7,038 bases of DNA from Lentimicrobium sp. (GCA_022758945.1 JAEMQE010000183.1:1-7038); one strand, 5' to 3'; counted from the first letter of the stretch, positions 1-6,700 are shown. Translations and numbers: made by a program. The notes: a model not told the origin generated them from the letters alone.

Positions 1-22
1 ACACTATTAAAGAATCAATATG

Positions 23-52
23 AAAACACGGTTTAATCAACCGTGTTTTTTT
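23..52 (+). terminator. Intrinsic terminator of the upstream gene
   Basis: An 11-bp stem (23-33 with 39-49) encloses a five-base loop and runs into seven T residues (46-52). The A-rich left arm pairs with the start of the T tract. It faces right and ends a gene lying left of the window. It also insulates kup from upstream read-through. Confidence 0.85.
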
Positions 53-95
53 ATATTTATTTTTACTTATCAATCAATAATATATTTAAAAACAG

Positions 96-103
96 TAGAT
101 TTG
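96..103 (+). promoter_or_regulatory. Putative -7 promoter box of kup
   Basis: TAGATTTG matches the Bacteroidota/Flavobacterium -7 consensus TAnnTTTG. It lies 24 bases before the kup ATG, which implies a 5' leader of under 20 bases. No TTG is found 17-23 bases upstream, so the -33 half is weak or absent. This is inferred from the motif alone. Confidence 0.5.
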
Positions 104-127
104 TCAAGTTTTTTTATATAAATATAC

Positions 128-2089
128 ATGAGTATTTCGCATAAGGACTTACACAGTAAGTTAACGTTAGGGGGATTATTAGTTTCATTAGGAATAATTT
201 ACGGTGATATTGGAACCTCTCCATTATATGTAATGAAAGCCATAATTGGTTCCCATGTTATAAATGCAAACATAGTTTTAGGTGGTATTTCTGCGGTTTT
301 TTGGACACTTACCTTACAAACCACTATTAAATATGTTCTTATTACTTTAAGTGCTGATAATCATGGTGAAGGGGGAATTTTTGCCTTATATGCATTAGTC
401 AAAAAGACTAAAATACAATGGTTAATTATACCAGCCATTATTGGTGGTAGCGCCTTGCTTGCTGACGGAATCATTACTCCGCCCATTTCTGTTTCATCTG
501 CAGTTGAGGGAATTAAAACTTTTTATCCAGAAATAAATACGATTCCAATTGTTATTGGAATTTTGTTTGTATTGTTTACCATTCAGCAATTTGGTTCTAA
601 ATTAGTAGGCCGTTTTTTTGCTCCAATGATGCTTCTTTGGTTTGGTATGCTTGGCGTTTTGGGTATAATGCAAATAACAAAACATCCTGAAGTTCTAAAG
701 GCTTTTAATCCTTATTATGCTTATCATTTATTGACAATTCACCCAGACGGCTTTTATGTTTTGGGTTTTGTTTTCCTTTGTACTACTGGAGCCGAGGCTT
801 TGTATTCGGATATGGGGCATTGCGGACGAAAAAACATCAGAATCAGTTGGATTTTTGTAAAAACTACATTAGTCTTAAACTACTTTGGACAAGGTGCTTA
901 TTTAATTCACCACGAAGGTCAAACATTAGTGGGTTTAGGAGGAGAAAATGGAAATCCATTCTATTTAATAATGGCAGATTGGTTTCAACCTATTGGAATT
1001 GTAGTAGCAACTCTTGCGGCTGTAATCGCTTCACAAGCACTCATCAGCGGTTCGTTTACATTGATAAATGAAGCAATGCGATTGAATTTTTGGCCTAAAG
1101 TAAGAATAAAATATCCATCGGAATTAAAAGGACAATTGTACATTCCTTCGATAAACTGGTTGTTATTTCTTGGATGTGTTGGCGTTGTGCTACACTTTGA
1201 AAAATCAAGCAATATGGAACACGCTTATGGATTAGCTATCATATTGTGTATGATAATGACTACGATATTACTCAATTATTATATGATATTAAAAAGAGTA
1301 AAAGTGTATTTTATGGTACCAATTATCACAATATATTTAACAATAGAATTTGGTTTCCTTATTGCCAATATTACAAAATTTGCAGAAGGTGGTTATGTAA
1401 CATTAATTATTGCTTTTATTCTTATTTCTATTATGACCATTTGGTATTTTGCTAAGAAAATTAACAAGAGCTATACTCAAATTGTAAAATTAAATGATTA
1501 TAAAAAAGTATTAGTAGAGCTAAGTGACGATTTATCGATTCCAAAATACGCCACCCATTTAATTTATATGACAAATGCGGGCAGAATTGATGAAATTGAG
1601 GAAAAAGTAATGTACTCCATTTTACGAAAAAGACCAAAACGAGCTGACATTTATTGGTTTATTCATGTTAATATTTTGAATGTACCCTACAAAACCGAAT
1701 ATAAAGTTTCTGAAATTGCCAAAGACACCATATTTAGAGTTGATTTTAATTTAGGATTTAGAGAGCCTACAAAAATAAACCTGATGTTTAAAGAAGTAAT
1801 CACTGATATGGTAAAAAAAGGCGAGGTTGATGTAACCAGTAGATATGAATCCTTAAATAAAAACAATATCATAGGCGATTTCAAATTTGTCTTATCCGCA
1901 AAGTATTTATCCAATGATAGTGATTTGACTTTCTTCGAAAAAATAATTATGAATTCGTACTTCTTCATTAAGAAATTAAGTTTGTCTGAAGAAAGCGCCT
2001 TTGGTTTAGACAGTAGTTCTGTAAAAGTAGAGAAATTCCCAATGGTACTTCATGCTCCAGAAAACATTGGTTTAACCAGAATTCAATAA
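128..2089 (+). CDS. kup: Kup/HAK/KT-family potassium uptake transporter
   Basis: This inner-membrane K+ transporter (653 aa) is presumably proton-coupled, as known for E. coli Kup (622 aa). The N-terminal signature GDIGTSPLYV is at residues 26-35. Other family blocks are DGIITPPISVSSAVEG (113-128), GAEALYSDMGHCG (221-233), IASQALISG (300-308), GQLYIPSINW (335-344) and SNMEHAYGLA (361-370). About twelve hydrophobic segments lie between residues 13 and 442. A polar cytoplasmic domain follows to residue 653, so the protein looks full length. The ATG start gives the expected short N terminus before the signature. It has no Shine-Dalgarno sequence; the upstream bases are A/T only, which is usual in this phylum. 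A TAnnTTTG box precedes it and a strong terminator follows, so it is probably transcribed alone. The short leader leaves no room for a riboswitch. The family assignment is very secure; the coupling ion is taken from family knowledge. Confidence 0.97.
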   Translation: MSISHKDLHSKLTLGGLLVSLGIIYGDIGTSPLYVMKAIIGSHVINANIVLGGISAVFWTLTLQTTIKYVLITLSADNHGEGGIFALYALVKKTKIQWLIIPAIIGGSALLADGIITPPISVSSAVEGIKTFYPEINTIPIVIGILFVLFTIQQFGSKLVGRFFAPMMLLWFGMLGVLGIMQITKHPEVLKAFNPYYAYHLLTIHPDGFYVLGFVFLCTTGAEALYSDMGHCGRKNIRISWIFVKTTLVLNYFGQGAYLIHHEGQTLVGLGGENGNPFYLIMADWFQPIGIVVATLAAVIASQALISGSFTLINEAMRLNFWPKVRIKYPSELKGQLYIPSINWLLFLGCVGVVLHFEKSSNMEHAYGLAIILCMIMTTILLNYYMILKRVKVYFMVPIITIYLTIEFGFLIANITKFAEGGYVTLIIAFILISIMTIWYFAKKINKSYTQIVKLNDYKKVLVELSDDLSIPKYATHLIYMTNAGRIDEIEEKVMYSILRKRPKRADIYWFIHVNILNVPYKTEYKVSEIAKDTIFRVDFNLGFREPTKINLMFKEVITDMVKKGEVDVTSRYESLNKNNIIGDFKFVLSAKYLSNDSDLTFFEKIIMNSYFFIKKLSLSEESAFGLDSSSVKVEKFPMVLHAPENIGLTRIQ

Positions 2090-2112
2090 AAAGTAATTTT
2101 ATAATAATAACT

Positions 2113-2144
2113 AAAAAAACACTGTGTCAAAACAGTGTTTTTTT
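2113..2144 (+). terminator. Intrinsic terminator of kup
   Basis: A 13-bp stem (2113-2125 with 2132-2144) has loop GTCAAA. The core is CACTGT/ACAGTG, flanked by seven A residues on the left and seven T residues on the right. It lies 23 bases after the kup stop. The A/T symmetry would also allow some termination from the other strand, but no minus-strand gene lies nearby to use it. Confidence 0.88.
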
Positions 2145-2183
2145 ATGCAAAAATTAAAAATTAAACTTTCAATCATTTAGTAG

Positions 2184-2191
2184 TACCTTTG
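2184..2191 (+). promoter_or_regulatory. Putative -7 promoter box of the methyltransferase gene
   Basis: TACCTTTG, followed by CACC, is a textbook Bacteroidota -7 element (TAnnTTTG). It ends 17 bases before the ATG at 2209. At the expected -33 distance only TTA (2161-2163, spacer 20) is seen in place of TTG. It lies just downstream of the kup terminator, which supports independent transcription. Confidence 0.65.
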
Positions 2192-2208
2192 CACCTCAAT
2201 TATTTAAA

Positions 2209-3465
2209 ATGAGATTACATAGAAATTTAGTTTACACTACCATTGATGCTTTAAATGCCATCTTCAACGAAGGTGAATATGCCGATAAAGTGGTAGCAAG
2301 ATCCTTAAAAAAAGACAAACGCTGGGGAAGTTCCGATAGAAAATTCGTTGCCGAAACCATCTACGAAATCGTACGTTGGAAAAGATTATATGCAGAAATT
2401 GCAGAAGTAAAAGAACCATTTGACAGAGACAACCTTTGGAGAATGTTCTCGGTTTGGGCAGTTTTAAGAGGTTATCCTATCCCCGATTGGCGTCAGTTGG
2501 AAGGAACTCCTGAAAGAAAAATAAAAGGACGTTTTGACGAACTTTCCAAAATAAGAACTCTCAAAGAATCCATTCCAGATTGGATGGACGAATTGGGTGT
2601 GAAAGAATTAGGCGAAAAAGTTTGGGCAACAGAAATTGCCGCTCAAAACCAACCTGCGAAAGTAATTCTTAGAACCAACACTTTAAAAACCACAAAAGAA
2701 CAATTGAGAGCCATCCTGATGGACTTGAACATTGAAACCGACTACTTGAAAGATCAGCCAGACGCTTTAGTTCTTAAAGAAAGAGCTAATGTTTTCTTGA
2801 CCGATGCTTTCAAACAAGGTTTTTTTGAAGTTCAGGACGCCAATTCACAATTAGTTGCAGCTTTCCTTGATGTAAAACCAGGAATGCGTGTGGTCGATAC
2901 TTGCGCTGGTGCTGGCGGAAAAACATTGCACATCGCCGCTTTGATGGAAAACAAAGGACAATTGATTGCGATGGATTTATACGAAAGTAAATTGAAGCAA
3001 TTGAAGTTAAGAGCCAAAAGAGATGGTGCTTTCAATATTGAATATCGCATTATAGACACAACAAAAGTTATCAAAAAACTTCACGAAAAAGCAGATAGAG
3101 TTTTAATTGACGCACCTTGTAGTGGTTTGGGAGTTTTGAAAAGAAATCCGGATGCCAAATGGAAATTGCAACCCGAATTCATTGATAACATTCGAAAAGT
3201 ACAAGCCGAAGTATTGGAAAATTATTCTAAAATTGTAAAACCAGGTGGAAAATTAGTCTATGCTACTTGCTCCGTTTTACCTTCTGAAAATCAAGAACAG
3301 ATTAAAAAATTCTTGACTACCGACATTGGAAAACAATTTGACTTTATAAAAGATCGCAAAATATTAGCTTCAGAATCAGGATTTGACGGATTTTATATGG
3401 CTTTGTTGGAGCGTAAAGAAAGTTCAGAACAAAAAGAAAAAAGAGTTCAGAAAGAAGTAGAATAA
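2209..3465 (+). CDS. RsmB/NOP-family SAM-dependent RNA (cytosine-5) methyltransferase
   Basis: This 418-aa enzyme is predicted to transfer a methyl group from SAM to C5 of a cytosine in RNA, probably rRNA. Residues 1 to about 135 resemble the helical NusB-like RNA-binding domain of RsmB/Sun. The Rossmann methyltransferase domain follows. SAM motif I is DTCAGAGGK (230-238), with an acidic loop-2 motif AMDLYESKL further on. Motif IV is DAPCSGLG with Cys304, and motif VI is YATCSVLPSENQ with Cys354. In this family the motif VI Cys is the nucleophile and the motif IV Cys helps release the product; both are present, so the enzyme should be active. The last 18 residues form a Lys/Glu-rich tail, probably disordered. 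The ATG is supported by the promoter box 17 bases upstream. It converges with rho. The N-terminal domain points to RsmB (16S C967), but the exact target cannot be fixed here, so no symbol is given. Confidence 0.93.
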   Translation: MRLHRNLVYTTIDALNAIFNEGEYADKVVARSLKKDKRWGSSDRKFVAETIYEIVRWKRLYAEIAEVKEPFDRDNLWRMFSVWAVLRGYPIPDWRQLEGTPERKIKGRFDELSKIRTLKESIPDWMDELGVKELGEKVWATEIAAQNQPAKVILRTNTLKTTKEQLRAILMDLNIETDYLKDQPDALVLKERANVFLTDAFKQGFFEVQDANSQLVAAFLDVKPGMRVVDTCAGAGGKTLHIAALMENKGQLIAMDLYESKLKQLKLRAKRDGAFNIEYRIIDTTKVIKKLHEKADRVLIDAPCSGLGVLKRNPDAKWKLQPEFIDNIRKVQAEVLENYSKIVKPGGKLVYATCSVLPSENQEQIKKFLTTDIGKQFDFIKDRKILASESGFDGFYMALLERKESSEQKEKRVQKEVE

Positions 3466-3483
3466 ATAGATTTTAGAACTCAT

Positions 3484-3516
3484 AAAAAACTCCGATAGAT
3501 TAATCGGAGTTTTTTT
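3484..3516. terminator. Bidirectional terminator between the methyltransferase gene and rho
   Basis: A 13-bp stem (3484-3496 with 3503-3515) has loop AGATTA and core CTCCGAT/ATCGGAG. It is flanked by six A residues on the left and seven T residues on the right, so it reads as a hairpin plus U tract from both strands. It lies 19 bases after the methyltransferase stop and 34 bases beyond the rho stop. It therefore fits the 3' end of both converging transcripts. Confidence 0.88.
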
Positions 3517-3549
3517 ATTATTGAAATTTGCTATTGAAATTGATATTGT

Positions 3550-5340
3550 TTAATCATTCATCGAAATCAAAAACTCTTCATTATTTTTAGTTTTCTTGAA
3601 ACGATCGTTGATAAAATCCATTGCTTCCACTGGATTCATATCCGAAAGGTATTTTCTCATTATCCACATTCTTTGCAATGTTTTTGGATCTAATAACAAA
3701 TCATCACGTCGTGTACTTGATGAAGTCAAATCAATCGCAGGGAAAATACGTTTGTTGGCAATTTTACGATCCAATTGCAATTCCATATTTCCAGTTCCTT
3801 TGAATTCTTCAAAGATAACTTCATCCATTTTGGAACCTGTTTCTGTCAACGCTGTGGCGATGATACTCAATGAACCACCATTTTCAACATTACGAGCTGC
3901 TCCAAAAAATCGTTTTGGTTTTTGTAAGGCATTCGCATCCACACCACCACTCAACACCTTACCCGATGCAGGTTGAACAGTATTATAAGCTCTTGCTAAA
4001 CGCGTAATCGAATCCAATAAAATCACGACATCGTGACCACATTCTACTAAACGTTTTGCTTTTTCGAGAACAATATTGGCGATTTTCACGTGTTCTTGCG
4101 GTTCTCTATCGAAAGTTGAAGCAATTACTTCGCCACGAACACTTCGTATCATATCGGTAACCTCTTCTGGGCGTTCATCGATTAATAAAACAATCAAATA
4201 AGCTTCAGGATGATTGGCTGCAATGGCATTTGCAATGTCTTTTAGCAACATCGTTTTACCCGTTTTTGGTTGCGCCACAATCATTCCACGTTGTCCTTTT
4301 CCAATTGGTGAAAACAAATCGATAATTCGAGTAGAAATAGTGCTTTGTCTTTCAGCTAATTTGAATTTTTCGGATGGAAAAACAGGTGTTAAATGTTCGA
4401 AAGAAACTCGATCACGAACGACTTGTGGATCGTGTCCGTTGATTTTTAAAACGCGAACCAATGGAAAGAATTTCTCGCCTTCTTTTGGAGGACGAACCAC
4501 GCCTTTTACGGTATCTCCGGTTTTAAGACCAAACAATCTAATTTGAGAAGTCGATAAATAAATATCATCGGGAGAAGCCAAATAATTATAATCCGAAGAA
4601 CGCAAGAAACCGTAGCCATCAGGCATCATTTCCAGAACACCTTCGCTTTCTATAATTCCATCAAATTCAAAATCAGAATCTCTAAAGTTGTTTTTCTTAT
4701 TTTTGAAATTTGGGTTTACATTACCGTTTCCATTTCCATTGCCATTCCCGTTTTGATTTGGATTGGCGTTAGGGTTTTGATTCGGATTCTGGTTTTGCTT
4801 ATTTAATTGGTTTGGGTTTAATTTTTTGGCAGGAACTACAACTTCAATATTCTCGGTATTTTCAGCAGTTTCGATAGTTTCGGCATTTGAATTTACATCA
4901 TTTGTTTCGGTAGATTCATTTTCTCCACTGGCTAATTTTGCATCTTCTTTTTGCTTTTGCAAAGCCATTTTCTTTTCGTAAGCTGATTTATTAAATTTAA
5001 TCACCTTGCCTACTTTCTTTTCCGAAGCAACTTCAACAGGAGTTTCGTCTATTGTCTCTGGAAAACTTGGTTCTACAGCAATTTCTTCATCAGAAAAAAG
5101 AGAATTATTGGTGTTTTTTTGAATAGCCACTTTTTTGGGAGCTACAATTCTGACTCTTTTCGGTTTTTCGTCTTCAACTTTAGATTCTGAAGAAGAATCC
5201 ATACTTGATGACTGAAGTTCTAAAATTTGGCTGATTAATGCCTCTTTTTTTACACCGGTAAATTTTATTGTTTTAGCCGCTTTAGCTATTTCTTGAAGCT
5301 CAGATAGCTTCATTTCTTTTAATGCAGAAATGTCAAACAT
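3550..5340 (-). CDS. rho: Transcription termination factor Rho with long low-complexity insertion
   Basis: Rho is a hexameric RNA-dependent ATPase/translocase that ends transcription. This protein has 596 aa, against 419 in E. coli. Residues 1 to about 43 form the N-terminal helical domain. Residues 45-228 are a low-complexity insertion, first acidic and Ser/Glu-rich, then Asn/Gly/Pro/Gln-rich. The cold-shock RNA-binding domain follows (about 232-298), with RNP1-like GYGFLR (242-247) and RNP2-like DIYLS (259-263). The ATPase domain has Walker A QPKTGKT (357-363), IDERPEEV with the predicted catalytic Glu, Walker B VVILLD (438-443), the Q loop LSGGVDANALQKPKRFFG and the R loop GTGNMELQLDR (515-525). 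All catalytic elements are intact. The start is supported by the Rho-like N terminus (MFDISALKEMKLSELQEIAK). It diverges from the DUF4293-like gene and converges with the methyltransferase. The enlarged N-terminal insertion is common in Bacteroidota Rho. Confidence 0.98.
   Translation of the reverse strand: MFDISALKEMKLSELQEIAKAAKTIKFTGVKKEALISQILELQSSSMDSSSESKVEDEKPKRVRIVAPKKVAIQKNTNNSLFSDEEIAVEPSFPETIDETPVEVASEKKVGKVIKFNKSAYEKKMALQKQKEDAKLASGENESTETNDVNSNAETIETAENTENIEVVVPAKKLNPNQLNKQNQNPNQNPNANPNQNGNGNGNGNGNVNPNFKNKKNNFRDSDFEFDGIIESEGVLEMMPDGYGFLRSSDYNYLASPDDIYLSTSQIRLFGLKTGDTVKGVVRPPKEGEKFFPLVRVLKINGHDPQVVRDRVSFEHLTPVFPSEKFKLAERQSTISTRIIDLFSPIGKGQRGMIVAQPKTGKTMLLKDIANAIAANHPEAYLIVLLIDERPEEVTDMIRSVRGEVIASTFDREPQEHVKIANIVLEKAKRLVECGHDVVILLDSITRLARAYNTVQPASGKVLSGGVDANALQKPKRFFGAARNVENGGSLSIIATALTETGSKMDEVIFEEFKGTGNMELQLDRKIANKRIFPAIDLTSSSTRRDDLLLDPKTLQRMWIMRKYLSDMNPVEAMDFINDRFKKTKNNEEFLISMND
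4657..5208 (-). other. Region of rho encoding the disordered, prion-like insertion
   Basis: Codons 45-228 lie between the N-terminal helices and the cold-shock domain. The first part is Ser/Glu/Lys/Val-rich. Codons 175-220 (4681-4818) are dominated by Asn with Pro, Gln and Gly, including NQNPNQNPNANPNQN and five NG pairs at 197-206. Synonymous codons vary inside the repeats: Asn is AAT or AAC, Gly is GGG, GGC, GGA or GGT, Pro is CCA, CCG or CCT. The repetition is therefore kept at the protein level more than at the DNA level. No folded-domain motif is visible. Disorder is inferred from composition. Confidence 0.85.
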
Positions 5341-5435
5341 AAATGTTCTGTGAGTTTAAATAATTTGGGATACTATAAAAGTGTGTAGTAAAATTTGATT
5401 TTGAATTGACCGAAGAATGAAGTACTTACGGATTT
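5341..5435 (-). promoter_or_regulatory. Probable 5' leader of rho, C-rich and G-poor
   Basis: If the promoter call at 5442-5470 is right, rho has a leader of about 95 bases. On the transcript strand, positions 5341-5423 contain 18 C but only 4 G. There is no ATG and no strong hairpin. Unstructured, C-rich and G-poor RNA is what Rho itself prefers to load on, so autoregulation is possible. This is an inference from composition. Confidence 0.4.
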
Positions 5436-5441
5436 GTTATG

Positions 5442-5470
5442 CAATATTACGAATAAATTTTAATCTACAA
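5442..5470 (-). promoter_or_regulatory. Putative rho promoter
   Basis: Read on the minus strand, this is TTG (5468-5470), an 18-base spacer, then TAATATTG (5442-5449). It fits the Flavobacterium consensus TTG-N17-23-TAnnTTTG with one mismatch in the -7 box. A second near-match, TACTATTG at 5468-5475, overlaps it but has no TTG at the right distance. Confidence 0.42.
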
Positions 5471-5493
5471 TAGTATTTATTAAAAAGAAAATA

Positions 5494-5501
5494 TATTTTT
5501 G
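5494..5501 (+). promoter_or_regulatory. Putative -7 box of the DUF4293-like gene
   Basis: TATTTTTG matches TAnnTTTG exactly and ends 17 bases before the ATG at 5519. This is the same distance as the box before the methyltransferase gene. No TTG is seen at the -33 position. Because the box includes the GTG at 5501, that codon is unlikely to be the translation start. Confidence 0.55.
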
Positions 5502-5518
5502 TGCAAGAAATTAAGATA

Positions 5519-5932
5519 ATGTTACAAAGAATTCAAACCATTTATTTACTTCTGGCCTTTGTGGTAACAGGAATTTTACCGTTCTTCATTCCGTTATGGA
5601 CAATGACTGATGGTAAAGTGTACTTTTTTATGCAAAATCAGGTTTATGTTGTGCTATTTGGATTAAGCACAACGCTTTCTTTGTTGAGCATTATTTCATA
5701 TAAAAAAAGACAAAATCAATTTGTTATTGGCAGATTGAACATAATTTTAAATTTAATTTTATTAGGCTTGTTTGTATATCGTTCGCTAAATGTATCTGGA
5801 GAAACACTGGCTGTTTCTGAGAAAGGTATTGGGATGTTTCTACCTATTGTTGCTATCGTGTTGTTAGTCTTAGCTAACAAGGCCATCAAAAAGGACGAAG
5901 ATCTTGTAAAATCTGTGGACAGATTGAGATAA
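5519..5932 (+). CDS. DUF4293-like small integral membrane protein
   Basis: This 137-aa protein of unknown function is probably in the inner membrane. Four hydrophobic segments are visible, at about residues 8-28, 39-58, 68-86 and 102-119. A charged cytoplasmic-looking tail follows (KKDEDLVKSVDRLR). The N terminus MLQRIQTIYLLLA and the C-terminal ANKAIKKDEDLVKSVDRLR pattern resemble the DUF4293 family of Bacteroidota, which I remember as commonly encoded beside rho. The frame is open back to a GTG at 5501, but that codon lies in the promoter box, and relatives begin at the MxQRIQTIYLL methionine, so ATG 5519 was chosen. It is transcribed divergently from rho and has its own terminator. No catalytic motif is seen. 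The family assignment is fairly good; no function can be given. Confidence 0.88.
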   Translation: MLQRIQTIYLLLAFVVTGILPFFIPLWTMTDGKVYFFMQNQVYVVLFGLSTTLSLLSIISYKKRQNQFVIGRLNIILNLILLGLFVYRSLNVSGETLAVSEKGIGMFLPIVAIVLLVLANKAIKKDEDLVKSVDRLR

Positions 5933-5962
5933 TCCTATAAACTTAGTTTATTAGTGCGAAGG

Positions 5963-5990
5963 AAACCCGAATGAAAGTTCGGGTTTTTTT
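5963..5990 (+). terminator. Intrinsic terminator of the DUF4293-like gene
   Basis: A 9-bp stem (5963-5971 with 5978-5986) has core CCCGAA/TTCGGG and loop TGAAAG, followed by seven T residues (5984-5990). It lies 30 bases after the stop codon. The minus-strand reading lacks a long U tract, so it serves the plus strand only. Confidence 0.88.
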
Positions 5991-6026
5991 GTGGGATTTT
6001 TTTAATTCAGAAATAGTTAGGATTTA

Positions 6027-6100
6027 TTGTCATTTCGACGAAGGAGAAATCTCATAACGAACGAGCAATAAATGTGATTTCTCCTTCGTCGAAATGACAA
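6027..6100. repeat. Long perfect inverted repeat, probable dispersed intergenic element
   Basis: The 25-base arms (6027-6051 and 6076-6100) are perfect inverted copies. They flank a 24-base centre in which three more base pairs (6053-6055 with 6072-6074) can form after one mismatch. The arms begin TTGTCATTTCGACG and contain GAAGGAGAAATC. Transcribed RNA would form a very stable hairpin on either strand. There is no T tract directly after it on the minus strand; on the plus strand a T-rich stretch begins about 10 bases later. Arms of this kind recur between genes in Flavobacterium genomes as far as I recall, which suggests a REP- or MITE-like element. There is no transposase. Confidence 0.8.
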
Positions 6101-6138
6101 ATCAATATGATTTTTTCTTTAAAATTTCAATCAAGCTA

Positions 6139-6169
6139 ACTGAATACTGTGACTGAAAACTGCGACTGA
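6139..6169. repeat. Degenerate 13-bp tandem repeat
   Basis: The two units are ACTGAATACTGTG (6139-6151) and ACTGAAAACTGCG (6152-6164), followed by a partial ACTGA (6165-6169). The units differ at two positions. The repeat ends three bases before the phosphoesterase stop codon and lies in its 3' flank. No function is evident. Confidence 0.65.
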
Positions 6170-6172
6170 TTT

Positions 6173-6667
6173 CTATTTTTTTCCTATTTCAATAATCTCC
6201 AAATCTTTTATTTTATCGCCATCAATCACGAAACGCAACATCGTTCTCACTTGGTGAAAACCACTTTTCCCAGCAGCTCCGGGATTCATATGCAAAAGAT
6301 TATTTTTCTTGTCGAACATCACTTTTAGAATATGCGAATGTCCACAAATAAATAATTTGGGAGGATTTGCCGTCATTTCAGCTTTAATACTGGGATTATA
6401 TTTTCCGGGATAACCGCCAATATGAGTAATCCAAACATCGACTCCTTCACACATAAAACGGTTGTGCAATGGGAATTCCATTCGGGCTTTGTTGTCATCA
6501 ATATTGCCGTAAACTCCGCGCAATGGCTTGATTTTCTTAATTGTGTCCGTCACAACCAAATCGCCAATATCACCGGCGTGCCAAACTTCATCCGCTTGAT
6601 TTACATATTTCAAAATCGTATCGTCAATATGACTGTGCGTATCGGAAAGTAAGAGGATTTTTTTCAT
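6173..6667 (-). CDS. YfcE/MJ0936-type metallophosphoesterase
   Basis: This 164-aa cytoplasmic enzyme is predicted to be a dimetal phosphodiesterase or phosphatase; the substrate is unknown. All metal-binding motifs of the family are present: SDTHSH (Asp9, His11), GDIGD (Asp33), GNIDD (Asn55), THIGG (His82) and GHSH (His110, His112). NPGA follows near residue 133. The length is normal for the short YfcE-like phosphodiesterases. The start was set at ATG 6667 because MKKILLLSDTHSH is the usual beginning of the first beta strand. The frame stays open to an ATG at 6706, which would add 13 residues (MRMRCHSFLAKTK) encoded by repeat-like DNA. It is convergent with the DUF4293-like gene and divergent from truA. 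A good promoter lies upstream. The family is certain; the biological role is not. Confidence 0.93.
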   Translation of the reverse strand: MKKILLLSDTHSHIDDTILKYVNQADEVWHAGDIGDLVVTDTIKKIKPLRGVYGNIDDNKARMEFPLHNRFMCEGVDVWITHIGGYPGKYNPSIKAEMTANPPKLFICGHSHILKVMFDKKNNLLHMNPGAAGKSGFHQVRTMLRFVIDGDKIKDLEIIEIGKK

Positions 6668-6670
6668 TTT

Positions 6671-6700
6671 TGTCTTTGCGAGGAATGAGTGACATCTCAT
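6671..6700. repeat. Repeat-like half element in the phosphoesterase leader
   Basis: The segment starts TGTCTTTGCGAGGAATGAG and ends ATCTCAT. It aligns loosely with the left arm of the inverted repeat at 6029-6055 (TGTC…CGA…GA…ATCTCAT), with substitutions and a two-base length difference. It lies between the putative promoter and the ATG of the phosphoesterase, so it would be part of the mRNA leader. The relation to the inverted repeat is suggestive only. Confidence 0.5.

Noticed and set aside
104..127. Possible riboswitch or c-di-AMP-type control element before kup.
   Set aside because: The distance from the promoter box to the ATG is too short, and the sequence is A/T only with no structure.
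985..1212. Minus-strand open frame of 75 codons inside kup, and other frames inside kup, rho, the methyltransferase and the phosphoesterase genes.
   Set aside because: They are wholly overlapped by genes with clear conserved motifs, have no family resemblance and no promoter, and read as translations of the opposite or shifted frame.
3519..3541. Two copies of TATTGAAATT at a 13-base spacing between the bidirectional terminator and the rho stop.
   Set aside because: Only two short AT-rich copies; expected by chance in this composition.
5501..5518. GTG at 5501 as an upstream start for the DUF4293-like protein (six extra residues).
   Set aside because: The GTG overlaps an exact TAnnTTTG promoter box, and family members start at the methionine encoded at 5519.
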